The position numbers and the translations under genes were made by a program. From assembly GCA_022866645.1 (NCBI GenBank), contig JALHUQ010000257.1, positions 1-19,381 on the forward strand: a stretch of 19,381 bases of DNA, written 5' to 3'. The notes under the pieces were generated by a model. The model was not told the DNA's origin and did no database searches. It was given only the letters and a program-made list of their open reading frames with translations. The first letter of the stretch is position 1; the number at the start of each line of letters is the position of its first letter. Below are positions 6,512 through 14,221 of this stretch, piece by piece. Source of the stretch: Woeseiaceae bacterium. Lineage in GTDB: Bacteria > Pseudomonadota > Gammaproteobacteria > Steroidobacterales > Woeseiaceae.

Positions 6512-6556
6512 AGAGTCGCAATTGGGCTAGACTTGGCGCGCTCTAGCCTGGACTCT
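6512..6556 (+). promoter_or_regulatory. Two-part hairpin abutting the MFS start codon
   Basis: Nested inverted repeats are seen: AGAGTC (6512-6517) pairs with GACTCT (6551-6556), and GGCTAGA (6525-6531) pairs with TCTAGCC (6542-6548) around a 10-base loop. The structure ends one base before the ATG at 6558. In RNA it would cover the region where ribosomes bind. It has no T-run, so it is a weak candidate for a terminator of the Asp-rich gene. Translational control of the MFS gene or a protein-binding site are alternatives. Confidence 0.45.
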
Positions 6557-6557
6557 C

Positions 6558-7811
6558 ATGAAAAAGACTTTCGCGCCCGTCGCTGCGCTGCTCATCAGCG
6601 TTTCAATTCTGCTTACCGGTCAGGGTTTGCAGGGAACCTTGCTGCCTGTGCGGGCTACTCTGGAAAATTTCCCCACCCTGGCGATTGGCGCCATGGGCGC
6701 CGCTTACTTCGTTGGCTTTACCCTCGGTTGTCTTAAAGGAGGAGAACTCGTCAGGCGCGTCGGCCACGTGCGAGTTTTCCTCGCGATGAGTGCGGTGGCG
6801 TCGGCTTCTCCGCTGGTTCACGCGCTTTTCGTCAATCCACTCGCATGGAGCCTGTTGCGCTTTGTGACGGGTTTCTGTTTCGCTGTTCTGTATGTCGTTA
6901 TTGAAAGTTGGCTCAATGATCGGTCGAGCAATGAGACCAGGGGCATCATCTTTTCGACCTATGCGATGATCACGCTGACGGTGCTTGCGATCGGACAGAT
7001 GCTGACATTGCTATTCGATCCGGCGGACTTTCAACTATTCATCATCGCTTCTGTGTTGGTATCGATTCGCGCCTTACCGGTCGCACTGTCAACGTCACCG
7101 ACACCGGAACAACCGCACAAGGGATCTATCGATATACCGCGACTGTTCAAGGTATCGCCGTCCGGCTCACTTGGCTGTCTTGTTTCCGGTCTCGCGAACG
7201 GTGCGTTTTGGGCGATGGCACCCGTATTTACATCGAGCGTGTCCTCCGGCACCTCGCTGGCAGCGTGGTTCATGACTTCTGCTGTCGTGGGTGGTGCCGT
7301 CTCGCAGTGGCCTGTCGGTCTTCTGTCCGACAGAGTCAGTCGCCGCGCCGTACTGGTTTCCATAACCGTGGGCGGATGTGCCGTCGGCATTGCTATTTCC
7401 TACCTGGCGCCCGACCTGACGTTCGTGCGCGCAAACCTGCTGGCCGCGCTCTGGGGTGCTATGGCGTTTCCGCTTTACACGATATCAGTCGCGTACGCTA
7501 ATGATCGCGCTGAGGCCCACGAATATGTAACCGTTTCAAGCGGCTTGCTTTTGATGTACGGAATCGGCGCGATTCTCGGTCCGTTTATCGCCTCTGTCCT
7601 GATTACCTTTCGCAGTCCGGGCGAGTTGTTCCTGTTTTCCGCGCTGACGCACGCGTTGTTGGCGATCTACGTATTGAGCCGCTGGATACGTCGCGTACAG
7701 GGCAGCCCCGACCATCCGATCGCTTTTAGCGACGCCCTGGCAGCGACGCAAACGGTGTCACACATATATGAGGAGGAAACGCTCCAGGAAAATCCCGGGC
7801 AGAAGGGTTAG
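6558..7811 (+). CDS. MFS transporter of the YcaD type
   Basis: The product has 417 residues with about 12 predicted membrane helices and a cytoplasmic loop in the middle (about residues 185-200, PTPEQPHKGSIDIPRL). The first helix is followed by LQGTLLPVRATLENFPTLAI and by FTLGCLKGGELVRRVGHVRV, the loop 2-3 motif of the major facilitator superfamily. GLLSDRVSRRAVLVS is its repeat in the second half. WLNDRSSNETRG matches the YcaD/UPF0226 branch as I recall it. The substrate is unknown. The start at 6558 is supported by the length of the first helix; the ribosome binding site is poor and lies inside a hairpin. The gene ends convergently with the cupin gene and overlaps it by four bases. Confidence 0.88.
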   Translation: MKKTFAPVAALLISVSILLTGQGLQGTLLPVRATLENFPTLAIGAMGAAYFVGFTLGCLKGGELVRRVGHVRVFLAMSAVASASPLVHALFVNPLAWSLLRFVTGFCFAVLYVVIESWLNDRSSNETRGIIFSTYAMITLTVLAIGQMLTLLFDPADFQLFIIASVLVSIRALPVALSTSPTPEQPHKGSIDIPRLFKVSPSGSLGCLVSGLANGAFWAMAPVFTSSVSSGTSLAAWFMTSAVVGGAVSQWPVGLLSDRVSRRAVLVSITVGGCAVGIAISYLAPDLTFVRANLLAALWGAMAFPLYTISVAYANDRAEAHEYVTVSSGLLLMYGIGAILGPFIASVLITFRSPGELFLFSALTHALLAIYVLSRWIRRVQGSPDHPIAFSDALAATQTVSHIYEEETLQENPGQKG

Positions 7812-8182
7812 GTACCCGGCTCGTAAATTACATAGATCTTTCTGGTCGTTTCCAGAACTTCCCACTCGCCTGCAAAGCCGGCAGGAATTGTGAAATTGTC
7901 GCCAGCAGCCAGCGGATGTTCGTTGCCGTCGCTGTCTCTCAATATTGATTTGCCTTCCAGTATTTGGCAGAACTCGTTTTCTGTGTAGTTGATCTTCCAG
8001 CAACCTGGCTCGGCCTCCCACAGTCCGACAAAAAACTTTTCGTCGGCACTCGTAAAGTGATGCCAGGTTCTTTGTGTTGGCTGACCAGTAACGCACTTTT
8101 CTTTGGCTGTCAGCGCTTCTGAATATTCCGGAATATTTTCCTTGAAGAAAATCAGATCGTGTATTGATTTTGGCACGATCAT
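7808..8182 (-). CDS. Cupin domain protein (DUF861/ureidoglycine aminohydrolase-like cupin)
   Basis: The product has 124 residues forming one small beta-barrel. The cupin motifs are GLWEAEPGCWKINYTENEFC, then ILEGKSILRDSDG and LAAGDNFTIPAGFAGEWEVL. The first motif has Tyr-x-x-Asn-Glu-Phe-Cys in the place where many cupins have His-x-His, as is usual for this sub-group (COG3450-like), so metal binding may differ or be absent. The ATG at 8182 overlaps the prfA stop as ATGA, which indicates translational coupling to prfA on the same transcript. It therefore occupies the place where prmC sits in many relatives. Its stop overlaps the end of the convergent MFS gene. The biochemical role is unknown. 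Confidence 0.8.
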   Translation of the reverse strand: MIVPKSIHDLIFFKENIPEYSEALTAKEKCVTGQPTQRTWHHFTSADEKFFVGLWEAEPGCWKINYTENEFCQILEGKSILRDSDGNEHPLAAGDNFTIPAGFAGEWEVLETTRKIYVIYEPGT

Positions 8183-9261
8183 GCTCCCAGTGCGGCCAAC
8201 TGATCCGCTTGATATTCATTAACCAACGGCTCGATGAGCTGCTCAAGGCCGCCATCGACAATCTCATCGAGTTTGTAGAGTGTGAGATTGATGCGATGAT
8301 CGGTAACGCGACCTTGTGGATAGTTGTAGGTCCGAATGCGTTCACTGCGATCACCTGAGCCAACCAGCAGCTTGCGTGTGGCGGCGTGTTCCGCTTGCTG
8401 TTGGGCAACTTGTGTATCCAGCAACCGTGCCTGTAGCAGCGACATCGCTCTGGCGCGGTTCTTGTGTTGTGAACGCTCATCCTGACACTCAACGACGATG
8501 CCGGACGGAAGGTGCGTCAGTCGCACTGCCGAGTCCGTTTTGTTGATGTGCTGCCCACCGGCACCGGAGGCGCGGTAGGTGTCTACACGCAGGTCCGCCG
8601 GACTAATCGCCACAGCCTCGATTTCATCAGGTTCCGGCAGTACCGCCACGGTACAGGCGGAGGTGTGGATGCGACCCTGCGATTCAGTTTCCGGTACGCG
8701 CTGCACCCGATGCGCACCCGATTCGAATTTCAATTTCGCGAAAATGCTGTTGCCCGAAACTCGGCTGATAATTTCCTTATAACCGCCATGTTCGCCTTCG
8801 CGGGCGGAAATGATTTCCAGTGACCAGCCGGCGGTTTCGGCGAATCGGGAATACATGCGAAACAGATCTCCGGCAAATATAGCGGCTTCGTCGCCGCCCG
8901 TGCCGGCCCGAATTTCGAGAAAAACGTTAGCATCGTCATGCGGATCAGGAGGGATCAGTGACTTCTGCAGCTCGACTAATACGGTCTCCTGGCGCTCGGT
9001 CAGACCGTCCAGTTCCTCCCTTCCCATTTCACGAATTTCACTGTCGGGATCGTTGGCCATTTCTTCGGCCGCAGCAATTTCAGCAGTGAGTTTCTGATAC
9101 TCCCGAAACAGAGCAACAACAGGCTCAACGCGTGAGTATTCCTTCGACAAGTCCCGAAACTGATTTTGATCCCCGATGATATCCGGATCGGAAAGCAGTC
9201 CGGCCAGCTCCTCGAAGCGATCACTGACGGATTCCAGTTTGTAGCGTATGGATTCTTTCAC
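8179..9261 (-). CDS. prfA: Peptide chain release factor 1
   Basis: RF1 reads UAA and UAG stop codons and triggers peptide release on the ribosome. The 360 residues equal the E. coli length. The stop-codon tripeptide of the PxT type is Pro-Glu-Thr (190-192) in VPETESQGRIHTSACTVAV. The peptidyl-transferase motif is Gly-Gly-Gln (235-237) in RASGAGGQHINKTDSAV, whose Gln is the target of PrmC, encoded at 2868-3704. The start codon is GTG at 9259-9261, three bases after the hemA stop, so both are one operon. Downstream, the cupin ATG overlaps its stop. Confidence 0.97.
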   Translation of the reverse strand: MKESIRYKLESVSDRFEELAGLLSDPDIIGDQNQFRDLSKEYSRVEPVVALFREYQKLTAEIAAAEEMANDPDSEIREMGREELDGLTERQETVLVELQKSLIPPDPHDDANVFLEIRAGTGGDEAAIFAGDLFRMYSRFAETAGWSLEIISAREGEHGGYKEIISRVSGNSIFAKLKFESGAHRVQRVPETESQGRIHTSACTVAVLPEPDEIEAVAISPADLRVDTYRASGAGGQHINKTDSAVRLTHLPSGIVVECQDERSQHKNRARAMSLLQARLLDTQVAQQQAEHAATRKLLVGSGDRSERIRTYNYPQGRVTDHRINLTLYKLDEIVDGGLEQLIEPLVNEYQADQLAALGA

Positions 9262-9264
9262 TGC

Positions 9265-10527
9265 TTAACCTCGCGTGTCCTTGTCGAGGTCATATAGCGT
9301 ACGAGCGGCACCGATGAGATCCTCATTGGATTCCTCGCCAGCCTTCCGCAACGAAACACTCGGGCCGTGCAGCATTTTCTTCATCAGCGCCGCTGTTGCG
9401 TATTCGATGGCGTCGGATGCCGATTCGCCGCGTGCAAGGCGTCTTAGCGCCTGCGCATTCACTTCTTCGCGAATCGCCTCACTCTGCTCGCGCAATGCTG
9501 CAATAACCGGCACCGCCAGTTTGGAGCGCTCGATGTTCAGGTAACGGAGAATCTCCTCATGCAGCAGTTTGTCAGCCTCGATTGCGGCTGCCTCACGATT
9601 ACCTTGTCCTTGTTGAATTACCTTGTTGAGGTCGTCTATCGTGTACAGATAGACGTCTTCAAGATCCCCGACGCCCACCTCAATATCCCGTGGCACAGCA
9701 ATATCGACTGCGAAAATGGGCCTTCGTTTGCGGGCTTTGATGGCGGCTCTCATATGATCGAGTCGTATCACCGGTTCGGGGCTCGCCGTCGAGCAAATCA
9801 AAATGTCCGCTTCAGGCAATGTGCCCTCAATCTCGGACAGTGGCAGAGCGAATCCGCCAAAGCGTCCAGCCAGCTCACGCGCCCGATCGACGTTTCGATT
9901 GGCAACGAACAGACGGCCGATATCTCGGCTCGACAGGTGTTTGGCCAACAATTCGACGGTTGCGCCAGCGCCAACCAGCAACGCGGTGTGCTTCTTGAAG
10001 CCGGCGAAGAACTGATTGGCCAGACTGACCGCCGCCGAAGCAACCGATACCGGGCTCGCGCCTATATCCGTATCCGTGCGGATTTTCTTGGCGACTGCGA
10101 AGGTGTGCTGCATCAGACGGCCTAACTGATTGCCGAGAGTGCCGGCGTCCTGTGCATAGCGGAAGGCGTCTTTTAGTTGCCCCAAAATTTGCGGTTCGCC
10201 GAGGATCATGGAGTCGAGGCCGCATGCGACGCGGAATATGTGGCGGATCGCCGCTTCGTCGTTGACCGTGAACAAAGTGTCGCCAAATGACGAGTCAAGC
10301 TTGCGTTCGTCCAGCAGCCACGCCCGCATTCGGTTGCGGCCGTCGTCGTCCGCAATGACATAGAATTCCGTCCGGTTGCACGTGGAGAGCAATACCGCTT
10401 CATCAACCCCTGGAAGCGCGGTCAGGCTGACGAGCGCACGCGCAATATCGTCTCCCGAGAAGACGACTTGCTCGCGAATTTCGACAGGTGCCGTGTTATG
10501 GTTCAGCCCAAGTATTTGCAGCGGCAT
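9265..10527 (-). CDS. hemA: Glutamyl-tRNA reductase
   Basis: It reduces Glu-tRNA(Glu) to glutamate-1-semialdehyde with NADPH, the committed step of C5-pathway tetrapyrrole synthesis. The start at 10527 gives 420 residues beginning MPLQILGLNHNTAPVEIREQ. It places the catalytic Cys in LLSTCNRTEFY at position 50, as in E. coli. An ATG three codons upstream (10536) is an alternative. The NADPH domain has LLVGAGATVELLAKHL, and the C-terminal dimer domain has the usual LHGPSVSLRKA. An open frame extends upstream to 10701 but lacks family similarity and overlaps the divergent TPR gene. It is the first gene of the hemA-prfA-cupin unit. A TATGAT hexamer (minus strand, 10576-10581) is a possible -10 box without a clear -35. 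Confidence 0.95.
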   Translation of the reverse strand: MPLQILGLNHNTAPVEIREQVVFSGDDIARALVSLTALPGVDEAVLLSTCNRTEFYVIADDDGRNRMRAWLLDERKLDSSFGDTLFTVNDEAAIRHIFRVACGLDSMILGEPQILGQLKDAFRYAQDAGTLGNQLGRLMQHTFAVAKKIRTDTDIGASPVSVASAAVSLANQFFAGFKKHTALLVGAGATVELLAKHLSSRDIGRLFVANRNVDRARELAGRFGGFALPLSEIEGTLPEADILICSTASPEPVIRLDHMRAAIKARKRRPIFAVDIAVPRDIEVGVGDLEDVYLYTIDDLNKVIQQGQGNREAAAIEADKLLHEEILRYLNIERSKLAVPVIAALREQSEAIREEVNAQALRRLARGESASDAIEYATAALMKKMLHGPSVSLRKAGEESNEDLIGAARTLYDLDKDTRG

Positions 10528-10633
10528 TACTTTCATGGCGGCGCCGATTAGGCACCCAAGGATTACGGAGTTCGTATCATAAGCGAACTGAACCGCCAGT
10601 TCCTTGTCTCTGTAGTAAATGGACGAAATATAT

Positions 10634-12328
10634 ATGCACGAAAACTGCCGATGGCGGCCAGCAAAAAAGCTGATTTCGCTAATCTTCCTGACGACATTCA
10701 TGAGTTTTGCGGCGGTCTATGCTGACGAGGACGCTTCGTCGGATGCCAGCGCGCATATTCTGCAAGCGGAAATGGCGCTGCAGCGCGGTGAATACCTCAA
10801 GGCAACGGTCGAATACCGCAAGGCCGCTGAGTTAAGCGACAGCGTCGAGCTGGCTCGCAAAGCGACCCGGCTCGGCTTTTCCTATCGCTTCAATGATGAG
10901 GCTTTGCTCGCCGCCAAGCGCTGGATCAAGCTGGACAGCGAAAGTGAAGAAGCGCGCGCATTTTTGGGGCAGCTGTACTTTCGGGTCGACGATCTTCGCA
11001 ATGCCCGCCGACAATTCGAGCGCCTCGTAAAGGCTGATCCTGAAGACCCTGGCAAGCGGCTGCTCTCGTTGATCAGTTATTTGTCCGAAGAGGGTCTTCC
11101 GGAACGTGCCGACGAACTCATGCGCACCCTCGCAAAACCCTATCGTGATTCGGCTATGGCGCACTACGCGGTGGCCGTACTTGCATTACAGGCCGGTGAT
11201 TCCGAGCATGCCAAGGAACGGGCGACCAAAGCTATGGAGCTTGATCCTGACTACCTGCGACCGAAGCTGTTGTACGCACGGGCACTGATGTATGAAGGGC
11301 AGGAAGAAGAAGCCATCGAATATCTTGCACATTTGATCGGTGATAGCCCGGATCCTGATCCTGACGCGCGCATGGAGCTTGCGCTCATGTACATGTTGGT
11401 GGGTCGCGACGACGATGCTTTGAGTCAGGTTAATCAAGTTCTGTTGGACCGGGGCGGCCGCCTCGATGCGCTGCGATTGATGGCGATCATCAATTTCCGG
11501 GCCGAGCGCCTGGATGCTGCCTGGGACGATTTTGAGGATTTGCTGGCGTCCGGAGAGTATCGGATGGACGCGCTTTATTATCTGGCCCGGATTGCGGATT
11601 ACAGAGAACAGTATGAGCGCGCGGTTCGCTTGTATCGGGAAGTCCGCTACGGATCGAATACGATATTTTCGCAGCGCAGAGCAAGCGCGCTGATGGCGCA
11701 TCAACTCGGGGATGTCGAAGGTGCGTTTCAACTACTCGACAGCTTTGCCGAAGAGTCACCGAGTAATGCCGTTGAGGTCGTCGCGCTAAAGGCACAATTG
11801 CTGATTTCGCTCGATCGTTACGATGAAGGGCTGGCGCTTTATGACAAAGCGATCGAATTTCGTCCCGATAGCGAGAATATGGTGCTTGGCCGCGCCGAGC
11901 TGTTGCTCCGCATTGGCAGGCTGGATGAGGCGATTGCAGAGTACCGCAATGCTGTCGCTCGTTGGCCAGACAGCTCCATGGCACTCAACGCATTGGGCTA
12001 TACCCTGGCGGACAGAACACAGCTATTTGCTGAGGCTGAGACGCTAATCCGCAAAGCGTTGGCGATCGATCCAAACAGCCCGGCGATCATCGACAGCCTT
12101 GGTTGGGTCTTGTACAAACTTGGACGCCCCGAAGAAGGCTTGCTTGAGTTGCAGCGGGCCTATGAGCGGATGGATGACCCCGAAGTGGCGTCGCACATCG
12201 TCGAGGTATTGGTCGATCTCAAGAAACACGACGAGGCTCTGGAGCTGTTGCAGTCTGCGGAGAAGAAGTATTCCGACAGCGAGATGCTGAAGAATGTTCG
12301 CCAGCGCCATTTTCCTGAAACACCGTGA
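10634..12328 (+). CDS. Periplasmic/secreted TPR repeat protein next to lolB
   Basis: The product has 564 residues. MHENCRWRPAKKL is a basic start, followed by a hydrophobic segment (ISLIFLTTFMSFAAVYA) and a likely cleavage before DEDASS, which indicates a signal peptide. From about residue 40 to 550 it is built of tetratricopeptide repeats. Clear examples are AEMALQRGEYLKATVEYRKA, ALQAGDSEHAKERATKAMEL, then ALNALGYTLADRTQLFAEAE and DSLGWVLYKLGRPEEGLLEL. The GY-x-L-A-D and DSLGW-x-L-Y signatures match TPR proteins encoded beside lolB in Pseudomonas-like genomes. Its role is probably as a scaffold in the periplasm or outer membrane, but the partner is unknown. An ATG at 10619 is an alternative start. 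The later one is preferred because it gives a better signal peptide and follows a GGACG motif. Its 3' end overlaps lolB by 35 bases. Confidence 0.88.
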   Translation: MHENCRWRPAKKLISLIFLTTFMSFAAVYADEDASSDASAHILQAEMALQRGEYLKATVEYRKAAELSDSVELARKATRLGFSYRFNDEALLAAKRWIKLDSESEEARAFLGQLYFRVDDLRNARRQFERLVKADPEDPGKRLLSLISYLSEEGLPERADELMRTLAKPYRDSAMAHYAVAVLALQAGDSEHAKERATKAMELDPDYLRPKLLYARALMYEGQEEEAIEYLAHLIGDSPDPDPDARMELALMYMLVGRDDDALSQVNQVLLDRGGRLDALRLMAIINFRAERLDAAWDDFEDLLASGEYRMDALYYLARIADYREQYERAVRLYREVRYGSNTIFSQRRASALMAHQLGDVEGAFQLLDSFAEESPSNAVEVVALKAQLLISLDRYDEGLALYDKAIEFRPDSENMVLGRAELLLRIGRLDEAIAEYRNAVARWPDSSMALNALGYTLADRTQLFAEAETLIRKALAIDPNSPAIIDSLGWVLYKLGRPEEGLLELQRAYERMDDPEVASHIVEVLVDLKKHDEALELLQSAEKKYSDSEMLKNVRQRHFPETP

Positions 12329-12932
12329 CAGTTTGTTCAAGTCATTTGCAGGGCTAGTCGCGTGCCTGATAGCACTGTCAGGCTGCGCAAGCTCGAGACC
12401 TGTCGTCGATTTGCCCGAGCTCACTACCTGGGAGCTTCGACAAGAGGTGCTCGGCAGTATTTCCGACTGGGAATTCAAAGGTCGTATCGCCGTCAAGGCC
12501 GGCGATGAGGGGTTCAATGGAAAATTCCTGTGGGCACAAACAGCGGATGACTTCCATGCGACCGTCGGTGGGCCTCTCGGCATCGGCACCGTCCGGATTG
12601 AGGGGGATGACCGGGCTTTCGTTCTGACGGACAAGGATGGCGTTGAAACCCTGCTTATCGACCCGGAAACTGAGCTCTACGATCGCTACGGCTGGACGAT
12701 TCCGGTTTCGAGCTTGCGCTACTGGGCATTGGGCATCCCGGACCCGCACCGAAGCGCAGTGACGGAACTTGATACTGCAGGGCGTCTGATCAGTCTCGAA
12801 CAAGGGAACTGGTTAGTGACTATTTCGCGCTATCGCGATAGCGCCGGCCAGTCCTTGCCGCACACTTTGACGGCGATCAACCCCGATACGCGGGTGCGTA
12901 TGGTTATCGACACCTGGCTGTTCTTCGACTGA
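12294..12932 (+). CDS. lolB: Outer-membrane lipoprotein localisation protein LolB
   Basis: LolB receives lipoproteins from LolA and inserts them in the outer membrane; it is itself a lipoprotein. The 212-residue product has a lipoprotein signal (LFKSFAGLVACLIALSGC) with the lipidated Cys at about position 31. The mature part shows ISDWEFKGRIAVKAGDEGFN, a GPLGIGTVRI strand, and RYWALGIPDP, all typical of LolB. The C-terminus MVIDTWLFFD also fits. The ATG at 12294 lies inside the TPR gene, which implies coupling; a TTG at 12333 is a less likely alternative. In Pseudomonas-type genomes ispE follows lolB, but here lolB is followed only by a short gap and tRNA-Gln. Confidence 0.92.
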   Translation: MFASAIFLKHRDSLFKSFAGLVACLIALSGCASSRPVVDLPELTTWELRQEVLGSISDWEFKGRIAVKAGDEGFNGKFLWAQTADDFHATVGGPLGIGTVRIEGDDRAFVLTDKDGVETLLIDPETELYDRYGWTIPVSSLRYWALGIPDPHRSAVTELDTAGRLISLEQGNWLVTISRYRDSAGQSLPHTLTAINPDTRVRMVIDTWLFFD

Positions 12933-12943
12933 CCCCTTTTGCG

Positions 12944-12972
12944 TTGACAGTGGCGGGGTGTGACAGCACACT
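12944..12972 (+). promoter_or_regulatory. Candidate promoter for tRNA-Gln and prs
   Basis: A perfect TTGACA (12944-12949) lies just after lolB. The hexamer 17 bases later, CACACT (12967-12972), is a poor -10 match (3 of 6). The -35 box is clear, but the promoter call is only moderate. A second option uses GTGACA (12960-12965) with an AT-rich stretch at 12981-12987. Confidence 0.4.
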
Positions 12973-12986
12973 ACGCCCGAATTATT

Positions 12987-13014
12987 TCAACGACATCATC
13001 TCAACGACATCATC
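12987..13014. repeat. Perfect tandem duplication of 14 bp upstream of tRNA-Gln
   Basis: TCAACGACATCATC occurs twice head to tail (12987-13000 and 13001-13014) and ends four bases before the tRNA. It probably arose by slippage or a short duplication. It lies in the transcribed leader or promoter of tRNA-Gln and changes the distance from promoter to tRNA. Confidence 0.85.
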
Positions 13015-13018
13015 CCGT

Positions 13019-13093
13019 TGGGGAGTAGCCAAGCGGTAAGGCATCGGGTTTTGATCCCGTGTACCGCAGGTTCGAATCCTGCCTCCCCAGCCA
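13019..13093 (+). tRNA. tRNA-Gln (anticodon TTG)
   Basis: The full cloverleaf folds. The acceptor stem is TGGGGAG paired with CTCCCCA, discriminator G. The anticodon stem is CGGG paired with CCCG around loop TTTTGAT, with anticodon TTG for CAA codons. The T-arm is GCAGG/CCTGC around TTCGAAT. The CCA end is encoded (13091-13093). Its position between the lolB region and prs matches Pseudomonas-like genomes. It is probably processed from a transcript that continues into prs, which starts 21 bases later. Confidence 0.97.
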
Positions 13094-13114
13094 TCTCTTG
13101 CCCAAGGAGGCAAC

Positions 13115-14068
13115 GTGGATCTGGCAACAACCGCGGTTTTTACGGGCAACGCCCACCCGCAACTTGCACAGGACATCGCACGGTGCCTGCGACTTCCGTT
13201 GGCACGAGCTCAGGTGGGTCGCTTTTCAGACGGCGAATTCAACGTCGAGATCCTCGAAAATATCCGCGGTCGCGAGACGTTTATCATTCAGCCGACTTGC
13301 CCACCGGCAGCCGAAAATCTGATGGAATTGCTGGTTATGGTCGATGCGGCCAAGCGTGCATCGGCTGCTCGAATCACAGCGGTCGTGCCTTATTTTGGCT
13401 TTGCCAGGCAGGATCGCCGTCCGCGTTCGTCGCGCGTGCCAATTACCGCCAAGCTGGTTGCCAAGATGTTCGGTACGGCCGGTGTCGATCGTGTGCTTAC
13501 GGTTGACTTGCACGCCGATCAGATTCAGGGTTTCTTCGACGTCGCCGTCGACAATGTCTACGCCTCGCCTCTGCTATTGGGTGACGTGTGGAAGCAGAAA
13601 TACAGCAACATGGTCGTCGTGTCTCCGGACGTCGGTGGCGTAGTTCGCGCCCGTGCCCTGGCAAAACGCCTGGGCGATGCCGATCTCGTCATCATCGATA
13701 AGCGTCGCGATAGAGCTAACCAGTCCGAGGTCATGAACATTATCGGCGAGGTCAAAGGCAAGAACTGCGTCATGATCGATGACATGGTTGATACTGCGGG
13801 TACTCTGTGCCACGCGGCCCGTGCGCTTAATGACCACGGCGCGGCGAGTGTTTCGGCTTATATTACTCACGCGGTCCTCTCCGGGCCGGCAGTGAGTCGA
13901 ATCACGGACTCATTCCTTGACGAAGTCGTTGTTACTGACACGATCCCGCTAAACGACGAAGCGCAGGCCTGCACCAAAATCCGCCAGCTCTCGACGGCCG
14001 AACTGTTGGCGGAGACCATGAGACGGATCAGCGACGAAGAATCTGTAAGCTCCCTGTACGTGGATTGA
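13115..14068 (+). CDS. prs: Ribose-phosphate pyrophosphokinase (PRPP synthase)
   Basis: It makes PRPP from ribose 5-phosphate and ATP for nucleotide, His, Trp and NAD synthesis. The 317-residue product has the class I motifs: VGRFSDGEFNVEILENIRG near the N-terminus, VPYFGFARQDRRPRSSRVPI (flexible ATP loop), VDLHADQIQGFFDVAVDN, and the PRPP-binding CVMIDDMVDTAGTL. The start is GTG at 13115, preceded by a very strong ribosome binding site AAGGAGG (13104-13110). Transcription probably runs in from tRNA-Gln. A segment of about 150 bases without genes separates it from rplY. Confidence 0.96.
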   Translation: MDLATTAVFTGNAHPQLAQDIARCLRLPLARAQVGRFSDGEFNVEILENIRGRETFIIQPTCPPAAENLMELLVMVDAAKRASAARITAVVPYFGFARQDRRPRSSRVPITAKLVAKMFGTAGVDRVLTVDLHADQIQGFFDVAVDNVYASPLLLGDVWKQKYSNMVVVSPDVGGVVRARALAKRLGDADLVIIDKRRDRANQSEVMNIIGEVKGKNCVMIDDMVDTAGTLCHAARALNDHGAASVSAYITHAVLSGPAVSRITDSFLDEVVVTDTIPLNDEAQACTKIRQLSTAELLAETMRRISDEESVSSLYVD

Positions 14069-14098
14069 CACCCATTCTGCAGCCATCAAGGTTGTAGC

Positions 14099-14181
14099 GT
14101 CCCGTCGGGACATGGGTTAATATGCGCGGCCTCGCGTGGGTAGGTCGCGACCTGCGCGCTGAGTGTCTGAGAATTTTCAGA
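14099..14181 (+). other. Structured prs-rplY intergenic leader
   Basis: Three inverted repeats are visible in the 153-base gap. GTCCC-GTC-GGGAC lies at 14099-14111. The perfect 12-bp palindrome AGGTCGCGACCT lies at 14142-14153, flanked by GCGCG and CGCGC. TCTGA-N6-TCAGA lies at 14166-14181. None is followed by a T-run, so they are not classic terminators. They could form the rplY leader RNA or mark a protein site. A TAATAT hexamer (14118-14123) may be a -10 box, but no good -35 is at the right distance. Confidence 0.35.
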
Positions 14182-14221
14182 ACAATCTCTAGTTAAATCA
14201 ATCAGTTATTGGAGCATAGCC

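Noticed and set aside
10528..10701. N-terminal extension of the hemA frame
   Set aside because: It overlaps the start of the divergent TPR gene, has no family similarity, and the shorter start puts the catalytic Cys at the E. coli position.
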